Part shown: positions 19,518 to 30,172 of the stretch, piece by piece | How positions within the stretch are numbered: position 1 is the first letter of the stretch | Layout of the letters: each line of letters starts with the position of its first letter | Assembly (NCBI GenBank): GCA_030248295.1 | Contig: JASANH010000041.1 | Coordinates: forward strand, 1 to 64,000 | Direction: 5' to 3' | Length of the DNA: 64,000 bases | DNA from: Mesodorylaimus sp. YZB2_4 | Taxonomy: Eukaryota > Nematoda > Enoplea > Dorylaimida > Dorylaimidae | Made by a program: the position numbers and the translations under genes | The notes under the pieces: model-generated | What the model was told of the DNA's origin: nothing | What the model saw: only the letters and a program-made list of their open reading frames with translations | The model's database searches: none

Positions 19518-20400
19518 AGTCCCCTGGTGACGAAGCGAGTGGCACTGCAATCTTCAACACGGGATCGTAGCCGAGGCTGGCCGGAATGCGCAATCCGTGA
19601 CACTAAAGCGAACCGTGGGTGGACTAGTAAAAGCGTTGCGAGCCTTCTTTAGACTTTTACTGTGTGATGGTAAGCCTATCCACTATGATTAGCTGGAGCC
19701 TAATTTTATCTACCCAGAAACAAACAGTAGCTATTGTAAGCAATGCCCATCCCTCTTCAAATTCAAAAATACTGTTTCCTTCCATTACGTATTTTCTAAC
19801 GGGTCGGGTCATTCAAAGTACAATAAAAAGTGACTTACTGTAATATTTCAAATCCTGGCAGCAGCCAAATTTGATAACTGACAATCCCATTCGAACGATG
19901 TTTCGCTGAATCGTGCCGAATCGAAATGCACCGATGTTGAAGACTACAATCGCTTTTTTCGGTCCCTGAAAAAGGCCGCCTAATCGTGAGTGAGCAAAAG
20001 CATAGCCAATTCGCCTAGCCACTCTACTGGCGCCAGACGGACGGCGGCTGGCCGGCTGTTTTATTTATTAGACATCCTTCGTGCGCCAGCCCGAGACTCA
20101 GCCCCTCCCCTCCTGACTCATAAATAATGATGGAAGCGGACAGATAACTACCCTATCAAAAACAGCGAGAAAAGAAGAGCAGAAGAAAGGCGAAGTGATA
20201 AGCAAACAGTAGCTAGAAGTAGTCTGTTTTTTGGGTCAAATGTTGACCGATTTTTGCGCGAAAAAGACGTTTCCTACCCAAATCGACCATGCTGAGCTCG
20301 ATTTTCCACATAAAAAACCCCAAGTCCCGTACGAAACCCCCAAACAAACAAAAAACTGCCCCAAAATTGCCCAAATGCAGCATGCGCGCCCGCACAGCGC
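19518..20400. other. No gene recognised
   Basis: Ordinary-composition sequence with short ORFs only. A CGGGTCGGGTC remnant occurs near 19799. Nothing supports a gene or element here. Confidence 0.5.
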
Positions 20401-20401
20401 T

Positions 20402-20500
20402 GTGACGTCAATTATCGATCGACTGCTGCCAGGCGGGCAGCCAGCGGCCGATCTAGGGGAGGGCATCTTGCTGGTTTGCTTCAACACGCGGGTATATATA
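20402..20500 (+). promoter_or_regulatory. Candidate promoter: CRE plus TATA box
   Basis: A perfect TGACGTCA lies at 20402-20409 and a TATA element (GGTATATATACC) near 20489-20500. The next plus-strand coding region starts about 630 bp downstream, so a 5' UTR or 5' exon would be required. Confidence 0.4.
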
Positions 20501-21131
20501 CCGCTGTGGTGAAGCTTCATATGAGAAACCAAAAGTAGCGGTCGACCGCTATCTACCGCGAGGGTGGAAAGCGAGCTCTTTTTGCCGAACGTGAATTGCA
20601 ATTCGAATTTGAAGAGCAGGCGTAAGCGGTGCGAAAAAGCACCATTGCTGTTCGATTGATTAAATCTTCCTGAATCTTCTCGAGGTCGATTCTCTTTTCG
20701 TTTCGTTGTGTGTTGTTGTGCGTGTTAGTGTGCGTGTCCTAGAGCCCCAATAGGTTCAAGAATTTTGGGGAAAAAACGCAAACCAAAAGTGTATGCCTCT
20801 TATCGAGACTAGTCTTTGTGATGATCCACCAAGTAAGACAAAGGCTAGTATTTCGTCATGAGTGCATACCCCGCCGGTTTGCGTAAAAAAAAGGCGGGCC
20901 TTGCGACGACCGCGGCCTCCTCGTGGCGCAAGGTGGTGACGGAGCAGTAGCATCGGCATCAAAAAAACGCTTAGAAGTTTCGCTTTTTCATCCATGATGC
21001 TGGTGGTCCGGCTAACAGTGGTCGAACCTAGCCAGCTTTACCTAGATAACTAGACTTACTTTGTTTTCCCGTAATAGAGCGCATCCCACATTTTAGGACA
21101 GCGTTGCATTTGATCGAAGAAGTTTTGAAGA

Positions 21132-22288
21132 ATGCCGATTTATTACAAAAAGCGTAATAACGTTCTATCCCATTTCTATCCTGCTCGCGTTTCACTTTTT
21201 GGCCACAATTTCAACTCGGCTGAGGCGGCTTATCAGTACGCCAAGGCGGGCGCTCACAATGCTTTTGATGTCTGCGCGAAAATTTTGTGCGATGGCGAAG
21301 ACCCGGTCGCTGCGAAACAACTGACGTGATCCATTAAATCTAAAAACTGGGATCGCGTCAAATCGCTTTTAATGTTACGAGTCGATTTTTTTAAAGTAGA
21401 ACCAGTTTCTCTCTAGACTTAAAGACCACGAGAAATTAGCTCCTTTTCCTAGTTTTCGAACGCGACGGGATTGCGCGAGTACCTCATTTCGACCTGAGGG
21501 AAAGCGCTCATCGGAAATGTGAATGACGAATATTGGGGCCGAGGTAAGTTAGTATGCGCATCATCGTAAAACACAGGCTAACCCTCTTCCGTGTAGGCCG
21601 TAACGAAGCTGGTTCGATCTTGATGTTTTTACGAGATCGTTCTATCGATGGTGTCCAGTGTTTCCCGGCCAATATAATCATCGGCGACTCGTTGAGTCGC
21701 GACATAATCCACCCGGCCGCTCGAACCATCACTTTGCCCGGCGCTAATGCGCATTTCGTGACAACGATCGCTCGTTTGATGGTGGGCCCAGGCACACAAT
21801 GGTTGTTCATGATTGTTAAAACGAAGGCCCCAGTTTCCCGAGACGGGCGAATTGACCGTAAGCCATTACAGATGCCTGAGGGGAGAGGGCCAAAGTTGTA
21901 GGTGTAGCTGAAAATCGATTTTTTCAAACAGTTCGCTCGACGCGTGGTCGTGGAAGCTGCCGCAATATTGTCGCCGATGCGCCATCTATCAGAGTTAACA
22001 TCTTCTCTTTATTCCCGCGCCTAGGCGACAACGAAGTTAAACAGTAGGTAGTAAACCTTCTGTGTAAGCTGAGGGGTAAATGGATCTCTTTTCAGCAAAA
22101 TTGCGCGCAGTTACAACGACCTCGTCGCGGCCAAGAAATACATCGTTGGTGATCAGTCGAGCATAACCATTTTCGACTTGAGTCGCATTTTGTCATTCGA
22201 ACATCTAGCCATTGATGGCTTGCATTTGAGCGAGCTCGACAAGCTCGCAGATCCTTCGTTCATATCCACCACAATCTCCGAAGCCTAA
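21132..22288 (+). pseudogene. NADAR domain fused to SGNH/GDSL-like hydrolase
   Basis: From ATG at 21132 the text NNVLSHFYPARVSLFGHNF and SAEAAYQYAKA matches the start of the NADAR fold (YbiA type, an ADP-ribose or aminopyrimidine N-glycosidase family). The middle has KNWDRVKSLLM. After frame changes and stops it reaches ALIGNVNDEYWGRG. A 53-bp GT..AG intron (21544-21596) then joins in frame to RNEAGSILMFLRD, the expected NADAR end. The same frame continues into NIIIGDSLSRDI, an SGNH block-I-like Gly-Asp-Ser, and LPGANAHFV. A later exon ends SYNDLVAAKKYI and DGLHLSELDKLA, with the Asp-x-x-His of SGNH hydrolases. In-frame TGA at about 21328 and near 21496, plus frame changes, break it. Whether it is a host gene or transposon cargo is unknown. 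Confidence 0.6.
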
Positions 22289-22289
22289 G

Positions 22290-23110
22290 CGCCTCGCCCA
22301 AACAAGCTTCGCCTCGGCGAGGGTGACGACGACCAGTCTCCACTCGCCCAGGCGCGCGCTCAATGCTTGTAATAGAAAAATTGCATCTCGCTCACGAGCG
22401 TGGTGCAGACAAAAATGCACGCCGGTGGGCTAGCTATTTGCGATACGTGCGCGCTAGCTAGCAAGCTCGCGAAGTGGTAAACATCTGCAGATGGTTTTCT
22501 TTGCTTTTCTAGAAAGAAATTTTAAAAAAATTTCATATTCCGGAGGAGCGAAAAGATTTTGCAATGGTCACGGGAGATTCATGAAGCAAAACTTTTCCTG
22601 GGTGGCACGGGCTGATTTTATGATCAGTGTTATCTCGAAATTGCCAGTGATGTGGTGTTTGAGACATGAAGTGTGTAGAGTTTTTTCGCTTTGTAAAATG
22701 AAGCTAACTTTTATAAAATTAGGCTCGAGGAAGAATTTTGTCGATGGTGTTAGGTACGTGATTTGGTTAGCCGTGCGGGCTTTGTTATAGGTAGCTGTGC
22801 GGTGTGGAGGAATTTATAGTGTTTCATCGACGAAAAAATTGTACTGTAGGCTATGAGTAAGTTGCACCGTGTTGTGCAATTTAGCGAAGGGGCGTACATT
22901 TGCTTGGAATATATTTCAATGTGTTGTGCAAAAGGCAAATTGTCGGTAGACTTCTGAGAAAGAAGGGCTTTGTGGTGCTACGTGATATGCTTAGCCGTGC
23001 GGATTTTCCAGAAATCAATTTGCTGCAAATTTTTTTGTACTTTGTTGAATAACAGTCTCCGGTCTACTGGTTAGATAACCTGAAGGCATACTAGTTAATG
23101 TCAGCCTAAC
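22290..23110. other. No gene recognised
   Basis: AT-leaning sequence with short frames, none resembling a known family. A GCTCG/CGAGC-rich patch occurs at 22225-22470. Confidence 0.5.
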
Positions 23111-23113
23111 GTA

Positions 23114-24135
23114 TTGCAGTTGATGGTTTCGTTTTTTAATAAAGACACATCGGCTCGAGTGTTTATCTCTGATTGTGGTGATGACAAACGTCCAAAACCA
23201 GATTTCACTGGTCAGTTCAGTGTTCCACAGACTTCCGAAGAAATCCATGATCTGGTCATGAAAATTGCGAAGAATAGCGCATTGGCTAGCGAGAACGTCA
23301 GTGCAGCAACAACACCAAATCCCTGACGATGCGTTTGTGAGTAATCCATGCGTCTCGTTACCTTTGCCGTTGGCTAATTTAACAGCCGCCTTTTTGGATG
23401 GAAATGGAGAGACGGCTGTCAGTCCGTTATCGTTTACTGATATTGTTAAAAGCAGCATCACGAAGGAACAATCAACTGCGTTAGGGGAATCCACGCGCGA
23501 ACAAGGTGCAGTCGCCGAATGGTCTAGCCATCGCTGGGGCAGAATAACTGGATCTAAAGTCCATTCCGTCAGGACATTCATGGGTCCTCGTGGGGGCTTC
23601 TTACATAGTCGCACTCCAGTTAGTGCTCTCAAACAGGAAAGAATCTACAGTATAGCAGGTGAATAAGAGCAAGGTATAGAGAGGCCCATATTCAAAAACA
23701 TAAGAAATTAATGCGTAGAAACATTTTTTGTTCCATTATAGGTGTGAGGGCTGCTCTCTAGGCTTGTTCGGTACAAAACACGCTGCATAAATATCCCTGT
23801 TTTAGATATGTCCCTCAGCTAGCGAGAAACAAGACAACCGCGTCAAATGGAAGAAAGCGATCAAGTACGGCATTGAGAGCGAAGCAGCTGCAGCAGAATT
23901 GTACTTGAAAGTGCCTGGGCCTAGGCATCAGAACCGCTTGAGGCAGGAGCGTGTTGGATTGGTTGTTCCAGTGGGCGATGGTCATCTCGGCGTTTCCATC
24001 GATCGCCTGGCGATATGTTCGTGGGGCCAGGACTGGTGCAAGGGGGAACGGATCGTTGAAATCAAGTGTCCCTGGATTATCAGCGACAGGCGACCGTTAT
24101 CGTTCCAGGCCATGTCGGAACTCACTTATCTCTGA
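23114..24135 (+). pseudogene. YqaJ-type (lambda-exonuclease-like) nuclease remnant
   Basis: Separate frames give an N-terminal stretch (FISDCGDDKRPKPDFTG), then EWSSHRWGRITGSKVHSVRT, matching the YqaJ signature W..R.GRITAS. A likely intron follows at about 23658-23815. Next come KYGIESEAAAAELYL (catalytic Glu region), HLGVSIDRLAIC (usual form SPD; here SID, Asp kept) and ERIVEIKCPW (the E-x-K of PD-(D/E)xK nucleases). The enzyme class degrades or processes DNA ends. Frame changes near 23330 and after 24135 indicate decay, and the end is lost. Such genes occur both in viruses and as repeated genes in invertebrate genomes; the vehicle here is not clear. Confidence 0.6.
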
Positions 24136-24215
24136 TGCGTACCAGCTGGAAACAATCAGTTTGTCGCAGAGCTTAAAGAAACCTTTAGATAAGCGAATGT
24201 TGATAAACTTCTTGA

Positions 24216-24310
24216 ACCAGGGTGGCATTGTCGTTGAGCATGATTGACTGGTTATGGGTGGCATTGTTGGCATGAGTGGCATTGTCGTTGAGCATGATCG
24301 TTGGGCATGG
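24216..24310 (+). repeat. Direct repeat GTGGCATTGTCGTTGAGCAT
   Basis: The 20-mer occurs at about 24222 and again at about 24279, with a related copy between. Confidence 0.7.
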
Positions 24311-24398
24311 ACTACGTAGTATGCTTAACGATTAAACATACCGAATTTTGAAAGAGTACAATAGTCTGATATAAGGTACTTACGTTGTCAGAGAGCAG

Positions 24399-24457
24399 AT
24401 ACAATTGCAGTCGCAATTGCAATTGCAATTGCAGATACAATTGTACAATTGCAGTCT
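24399..24457. repeat. CAATTG-based microsatellite
   Basis: Tandem and interspersed GCAATTGCAATTG and ACAATTG units over about 60 bp; each hexamer is self-complementary. Confidence 0.8.
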
Positions 24458-24469
24458 TCGATTGGTCCT

Positions 24470-25530
24470 GTGTATTCTATTTCGGAAATGGAACAGGTGC
24501 ATGAATCGAAGCATTTTGAAGTGATTAGTTTCCTGATTAGGGGTAGCTTGGTTCAGCTTAGCTAGCTGGTTTCTGCTCTCTGTGTTGCCTGTTTGATAAG
24601 CACTCTTATTGTTCGTAGGCCTATCTTGAGAATAGTTTTTTGTGCTTTTCACATGGTCCCCACTTGCAGTGATTGCTGAATTATTCTCATTGTCGGTGAG
24701 GTAGCCTTTTCTAATGCATCCTTGTTTTGTACCTGTTGTGTGCGTGAACAAAACGAAACCAACCAACAGTTTTCATTTTTTGATGGCAACTGACGATAAG
24801 TTAACGTGATCGTCCCTTGCCTCATGCTGTCTGAGGCGACAGCGTAGAATTTCACAAATTTCTACTGTCCAACAGCACTCGCAATATCCCGTTTCGCTTC
24901 TAGACTTGCCTTCTTAACGTGGAAGGCGGCCGGTATGAGGACAGCTTTTTTAATTTTGGAGGCTGGGCCCCCACCTACCCCAATGTCCTATGGGTCTTGC
25001 CAGTTGCCAGCCAGCAGTCATATTGACGGGTGCGGCCGTGTGTGAGGCGATCAACTCTCATGACAGGCTCCCTCTGACGGCCTCACTTGGAGCTGCTCCG
25101 CTTGAGCACCACCGCCGCGGGCATCCTGCGCTAGAATCGAGGTTTCGGGATGATGGAGGGCAAGAACGGAGGGCCCCGACTGGCAATTGGGGCCAGTTTT
25201 CTCAATTTTAGGCACCACTTCTATCTCCGATTGAATTCCTGGTAAATCGCCCACAGCCAGTTCTCTGAGAACGGGTTTCCTAAACTGACGTCTTCAGCCA
25301 GAATAGAACTGTTGTATTTCAGTCAGGGTTGCCCCCCGCCGTCAACCTCCCACAAGCCAAATGAGCCGCGCTCCTATGTGGACAGAAGGTGAGTAGGGTA
25401 AAAACTTGCAAAAAAAACGTCGATGTCATGCATGGGCGGCCAGTCCGGTGGGTTGAAGTGTCGATCCTAGCTGCCTGCAAAAAGACATAACTGGACGCCA
25501 AAGAAAAAATTTCGGCGGCGATTCAAAATT
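24470..25530. other. No gene recognised
   Basis: Several short frames, none conserved in appearance. A CTGTCTGAGGCGACAG palindrome lies near 24826. Confidence 0.5.
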
Positions 25531-25539
25531 CCGATCCGG

Positions 25540-25625
25540 TCGACCCACAGCTTGGGTCGGTTCCCCCAAACCGATCCGGCCCGGATCGGTGGGTCGGTTC
25601 GGCTGGGTCGGTGGGTCGATCGATG
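25540..25625. repeat. GGGTCGGT/CCGATCC low-complexity inverted tract
   Basis: Repeats of GGGTCGGT and GGATCGG with complementary CCGATCC upstream, so the tract can fold back. Similar in style to 6588-6668. Confidence 0.65.
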
Positions 25626-25629
25626 CTGG

Positions 25630-26620
25630 ATTAGAATTATGAATTAATTGACTAGGCGTGGCTAGGCGAGCGGGCGAGCGGCGTTGCGACACCTAATTGT
25701 CCAGACGGCGTGTCCATTTTTATAGTTACGCTGACACGTGACGTTGACTAGCGACCAATGGCCTCAAACAAACTGACACGCAGCCTTTATTAGTAGACAC
25801 GCATCTGTTTGCTATAAAACTGTAATAGAAACACAAAAGGAGAGACCCGTTTGGTCCAGTCTCATCCATTGCACCGACACTTGTCTCGAATACAGGCCCA
25901 TAAGAAAATTGAAGCATTACGCGCAATAAATTAAGTAAAATGGTGGCGTGACTCGCGCAAACAGTCCGGCACGCATCTGTCCGCAATAGGACGCTCGGTG
26001 CTATAACAAAGCACAGCGATTAGATGATCCTAATTAGCCAAGCTTGCCTCAGCTGTCTTTTTGTCCTTCTCACGCCTCTCGAAAGACTGCCATACGCAAG
26101 CTTATAAAAAATTATCGTGCTATAACAACGACAAATTTAAAAAATCCTAAGAGTACATGGTGCGCATAAAAGATTTACAGAACAGACCAGAAACGAAAAA
26201 CGGATCACATAGGGACTAGTACAATCTGAAAATCCAAGATATCCATGTCATTTTTGCTGTACTTCTTGCCGCACATTCGAACAACGACACGCCCTCCACG
26301 TGATTCAGAGTATGCTCACCATTACGTCCTAATACATGAAAGAGACCACCACGATCGGAAAGGCTCTTGTTGGGCGGCAGTCCTTTTCTCAGAAAATACA
26401 CGAGCCAATTCGAAAAGTCGTCTCATAGTAGGTGGGCCAGTTTCGGGAAAAGGACTCATCTCCGCTCAGTTACTGCGTTTACCAAATTTTTTCTCAAAAG
26501 GATTTGCTTCTGAGTGATCATGTTTCATAATCAACCTTATTTATCAGCACCTATTCAAGCGGCAGGCGCCGTCCAGACTTTGTCCTCAACTTCCCCTTCA
26601 CGAGGCTCAACTATTCACCT
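25630..26620. other. No gene recognised
   Basis: Unremarkable sequence without recognisable coding or repeat structure. Confidence 0.5.
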
Positions 26621-26630
26621 GGTTCTAGTA

Positions 26631-26746
26631 TCTGGGGGCTACTTTAGATTCAATGAAATGTAGGACGGAGCGTGTAGGACGGAGCGTGGAGCGTACGCAG
26701 GAGGCGTGTAACTCAAGTTTTTATTGAATCTAAAGTAGCCCCCAGA
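26631..26746. mobile_element. 116-bp MITE with perfect 24-bp inverted repeats
   Basis: The left end TCTGGGGGCTACTTTAGATT plus CAAT is repeated exactly as its reverse complement at 26723-26746. TA lies immediately outside both ends (26629-26630 and 26747-26748), as expected for a Tc1/mariner-type TA target. The interior contains two copies of GTAGGACGGAGCGT. Confidence 0.8.
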
Positions 26747-26784
26747 TAATGGAACGGGATAATCGGTTCTCGAATTGGAACTGG

Positions 26785-26990
26785 ATAATCGGTTAATCAT
26801 GGTCAGCCCCGGTTAGTCCTAGTTAAGCACAATCAGCCCCAGTTAGCCCTGGTTAACCATGTTCTGCCCCCCTCTTAGCCCTGATTAACCATGTTCAGAC
26901 CTAGGTAACCATGGTCAGCCCTGGCTTACTATAGCCAGCCCCCGGTTAGTCCTGGTTAATGGTGTTCAGCCCTGGTTGACCACAGGACGA
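26785..26990. repeat. Minisatellite, ~18-24 bp unit
   Basis: Degenerate tandem units of the form CCATGGTCAGCCCTGGTTA, about nine copies, with variable spacing. Confidence 0.8.
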
Positions 26991-27685
26991 ACTGCAAGAG
27001 CGCCGAAAAGAAGGGTGTCGTCAGGAGAAAGGATAATCTATTCATACTAGGAGAACATGGGAATGACCACGTAATAATCGTGGCTAAAATTGTCGTGGTT
27101 GAAAAAAAATGGTCTAAATTAAAGAAAAATTGGTCTGGTATGATAGGATAGAATGATATTGAAAATGCCCCAGTTTTATAATTAAACCGATGAAAAATAG
27201 AATTACGTATGGGGATTTCTCAACTATGTCACGCTGGACGCTGCCTCTGTCGCTGAATATGGGAGATTGTGTGAAAAGGTTTGAATGATTTAATAAGCTT
27301 CAAGTTTTTCCAAGGAGTCATGGAAATGCAGTTTGCAATGCTACAAATGTGTGCGGATTTTTCAGCCCAGAGCAGCAAAATCTGTATGGGCGAGGATAAA
27401 CTGGAAATTAACGAAAGTTATTGCTATTTATTCTAGAACCACGACTGTAACGATATGTTGCTCTGGGTCGATGATGTTTCTGTAATACTTAGAATCCGTT
27501 TCAATTTGTGATTTTGAAATTGGAAACGTGTGACCGCGTTAATTTAACGACGGCTCAGCAGCGATCCACATGTTTTCGGCGGCTTTGTATTAGGTGGGGG
27601 GGGAGTCCTTGAACATACCTGGATGTTTTAGAACTGCGTATTTTTGTACTGGCTATGTGTATTTTAAAATCTTATTACTTCTAAC
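26991..27685. other. No gene recognised
   Basis: AT-rich sequence before the Gypsy-type coding region; it may include that element's leader but no LTR was found. Confidence 0.4.
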
Positions 27686-28939
27686 ACGCATACCATACAT
27701 GCCAGGTCTAGCATCTGTAGGACGAGGTTACCAGGAACGAGGTTACCATCTTCGAACGAGGTTACCAGGAACAATCTGGACAATCGAATCAGGAAACCGG
27801 ACATCAACAACAGCAGCAAGTACAACAGCGCTGTGCTTACGATGGGTTCTGTCACGGAACCCCGAAATTTGCTAGCCGCTCGGCAACGTCCAGTAGAGAA
27901 TCAAGGACAGGGTTGTCGGTATTGTGGCCGAGTGGAGCAGATAGTTCGCGATCGCCATCTCTTTACTCCGGCACGTTTTCGTTTAAATGGTCAAAATCCA
28001 CAGTTGGCCAGTCAGCCTGTAAGTTCTTCGTCTGGGAATAACCAAGCCATAACTGGTAGTAGGAGCATAAGAGAATTGGGTCCACGAGGAAACATTTCTC
28101 GAGACCGTGGGGGAACTAGATCAAATCGGAATGTGCGAAGTTCGAGTCAGGCGCACAATCTGGCCTTGGATCATCAGGAAGACAGGGAAGAGACAAGTGG
28201 GGGACCATTCACCGAGAGAGCATATCATGCCGGCTTTTAAAGATTATGCTTGTGGGGTCTTTGAACCTTACTATGATGACAATACGACTTTTATACAGGA
28301 GACGGTCGCAGCCGTGGCACCTGCGAGTCAAGTAGCTGTAGCGCCATTCATGGAAGAAGGCGTTGGTCAAGTACCCAATCAAGCATCTTCGGCCTAAGTC
28401 CTACCAAAGGCCATGGCACCAGTTGTTCCAGCAGCCGTAGCACTTAGTGGCCAGGTGGCCGATGCCACCGTCGAGCAAGAGCCAGTGGTTCCGGAAAGCG
28501 GGCCAGGCATACCGCTGGTTGGTCAAGAAGCGGCAAGCAGTCAAAGTCCTGTAGCGCCCACAGAGCAAGGCGCTGACAAAGCACCCCCCCCCCCGTTAGC
28601 AAAACATTGCGGTTTCTTATCATAGGCTACACTCTGCTGGAAACAGGCTTCTGGTTAACAGGTCCATACGGGGGCGCCGCTTTCCCAGCGACCATCGTTA
28701 GAAGAACATTTGAGAAACGAATTTGGCATCGATATATGAATCATTATGACATCTGGGAAGCGTGGGCGTTGAATTTGGGTGAAACTGTCTTCAGACTAAT
28801 CGTAGTGATGTTGTGCTGGGTATGGTCTAGTGCCAATAGGCACCTGGCTAGACGAATATATCTGTTTTGGGGTTTGCAAGCTCGTTTTCAAGTGCAGCGG
28901 CTAAAGGGCCTAGTAGGGATGGAAGCGGATCCTAGCGTC

Positions 28940-29300
28940 CCTGCTGCACTACCCTGCAATAAATTTATAAGGACAAGGATTAGCGTAAGAGCACTCCTGG
29001 ACACATGAGCAAGCAGAAGCTTTATTAGTGATGGGATGATGGACGAATTGATTAGCAAGAACTCCGCACTGCAAGTGAAAGCATGTGGTAACACAGCGAT
29101 GGAAGCGATCAACGGCATGTCAGTCGTGCCAACGCAACAATTGACATGCACAGTGGAAACTCTGGGAAAGACAAAAGTCTAACGATTTTATGTACTAAAA
29201 GGTCTCTCGCTGCCAGTGGTCGTTGGAAGAGATCTGATGGCTGAGATAGGGCGAATTCAGTTTGACTTCTCGCTGCGTGTGCCGCTCAGTAAGGTTGCCA
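28940..29300 (+). pseudogene. Gypsy-type aspartic protease, active-site Gly replaced by stop
   Basis: The frame reads ISVRALLDT, then TGA, then ASRSFISDGMM. The consensus is DTGAS, so GGA has become TGA inside the catalytic loop. It continues with QLTCTVETLGKTKV, a stop, then LPVVVGRDLMAEIG, the second conserved flap/hydrophobic-hydrophobic-Gly region. Retropepsins cleave the polyprotein. Two stops inactivate it. Confidence 0.7.
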
Positions 29301-29727
29301 TGGCTGTGAATGAAGAATATACGACCAGTATGAAGGGGAGCCATGTGAATGACGCATCATGAGTGAGCCTTGAAGAGACTGTTATCCTAGCCCGAACACA
29401 GAGAGGTTTGTGTGGGGTGACAAACCCAAAGGGTGTGAGATGGATCGAGACGTGTGCTTCGTGTCCAAGTATGAGCCGCTGTCGGCATATACATGCATTC
29501 TGGTAGCCAATAATGTAGTTCGGTTGCAAGAAAGTCGTTTGCCTGTGCAGGTGCTGGATAGCTTAAAAAATCCAGTGAGCTTGTTAGCAGGCATAATGTT
29601 GGGATCTGTGGAAGAAGTGGCAGAAGTGGTCCTAACCGACCTACACCTAGATAAGCAGTCAAAGAGGACAGATGGGTCTGTGGAACAAATCCAGCGAATA
29701 AATTCTGACAATCCTAGAGTCACGTAA

Positions 29728-30172
29728 GAACAAAAAGAAGATATGCGAAGATTCCTTTTTGAGTGGGCCCAGAAAGGGCTGTTCGCTAACATTACTCTGA
29801 GACCATCAAATAGCCAAATCGAACATGCAATTAACACGGGGGACCACCCCCAATTCACATACCACCACGAAGAGTACCAAATAATCGACAAGATGGTGAA
29901 GGAAATAAAGGATGGTAGGCAAATCGAAGACTCGTATAGTGCGTAGGCAAGTCCTATCTTCTCAGTTCGGAAGAAGTCGAGAAACGAATACCGATTTGCC
30001 ATTGATTACAGGGCTTCGAATGAAATCACAATTAGGGTGAGTTCCCACTGCCGCGGATGGACGATATTTTGGATAGCTTATCGGGAAGTGTCATGTTTTC
30101 AAGTTTGGACTTGACTTCTGGGTATTGGCAGATGAAGTTCAGAGAGAGGGGAGGCATTTCTAGCCATGGTTG
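29728..30172 (+). pseudogene. Gypsy-type reverse transcriptase, N-terminal part
   Basis: The order EHAINTGDHPQF, MVKEIKDGRQIEDSYSA, ASPIFSVRKKSRNEYRFAID, YRASNEITI and then (frame change) SSLDLTSGYWQMKFRERGG-like text matches the fingers and first palm motif of Ty3/Gypsy RT. The catalytic Asp of motif A is present, but the YxDD region is absent because the element ends at about 30172. Three frame breaks occur. Confidence 0.75.

Larger units (their letters stand above)
27690..30172 (+). mobile_element. Decayed Ty3/Gypsy-type LTR retrotransposon (gag-pro-partial RT)
   Basis: Plus-strand frames give a Gag tail with one degenerate zinc knuckle (GCRYCGRVEQIVRD, where His and the last Cys are replaced), proline/alanine-rich linkers, an aspartic protease and the first part of RT. 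The sequence then changes abruptly at about 30172. No LTRs were recognised. Many stops and frameshifts show an old copy. Confidence 0.7.

Noticed and set aside
22491..22790. 99-codon plus-strand ORF before the YqaJ remnant
   Set aside because: No recognisable motif, AT-rich and hydrophobic by composition; not supported as a gene.
26785..26990. CRISPR-like array of short repeats
   Set aside because: Units are degenerate and contiguous without unique spacers, in a eukaryotic context; it is a minisatellite.
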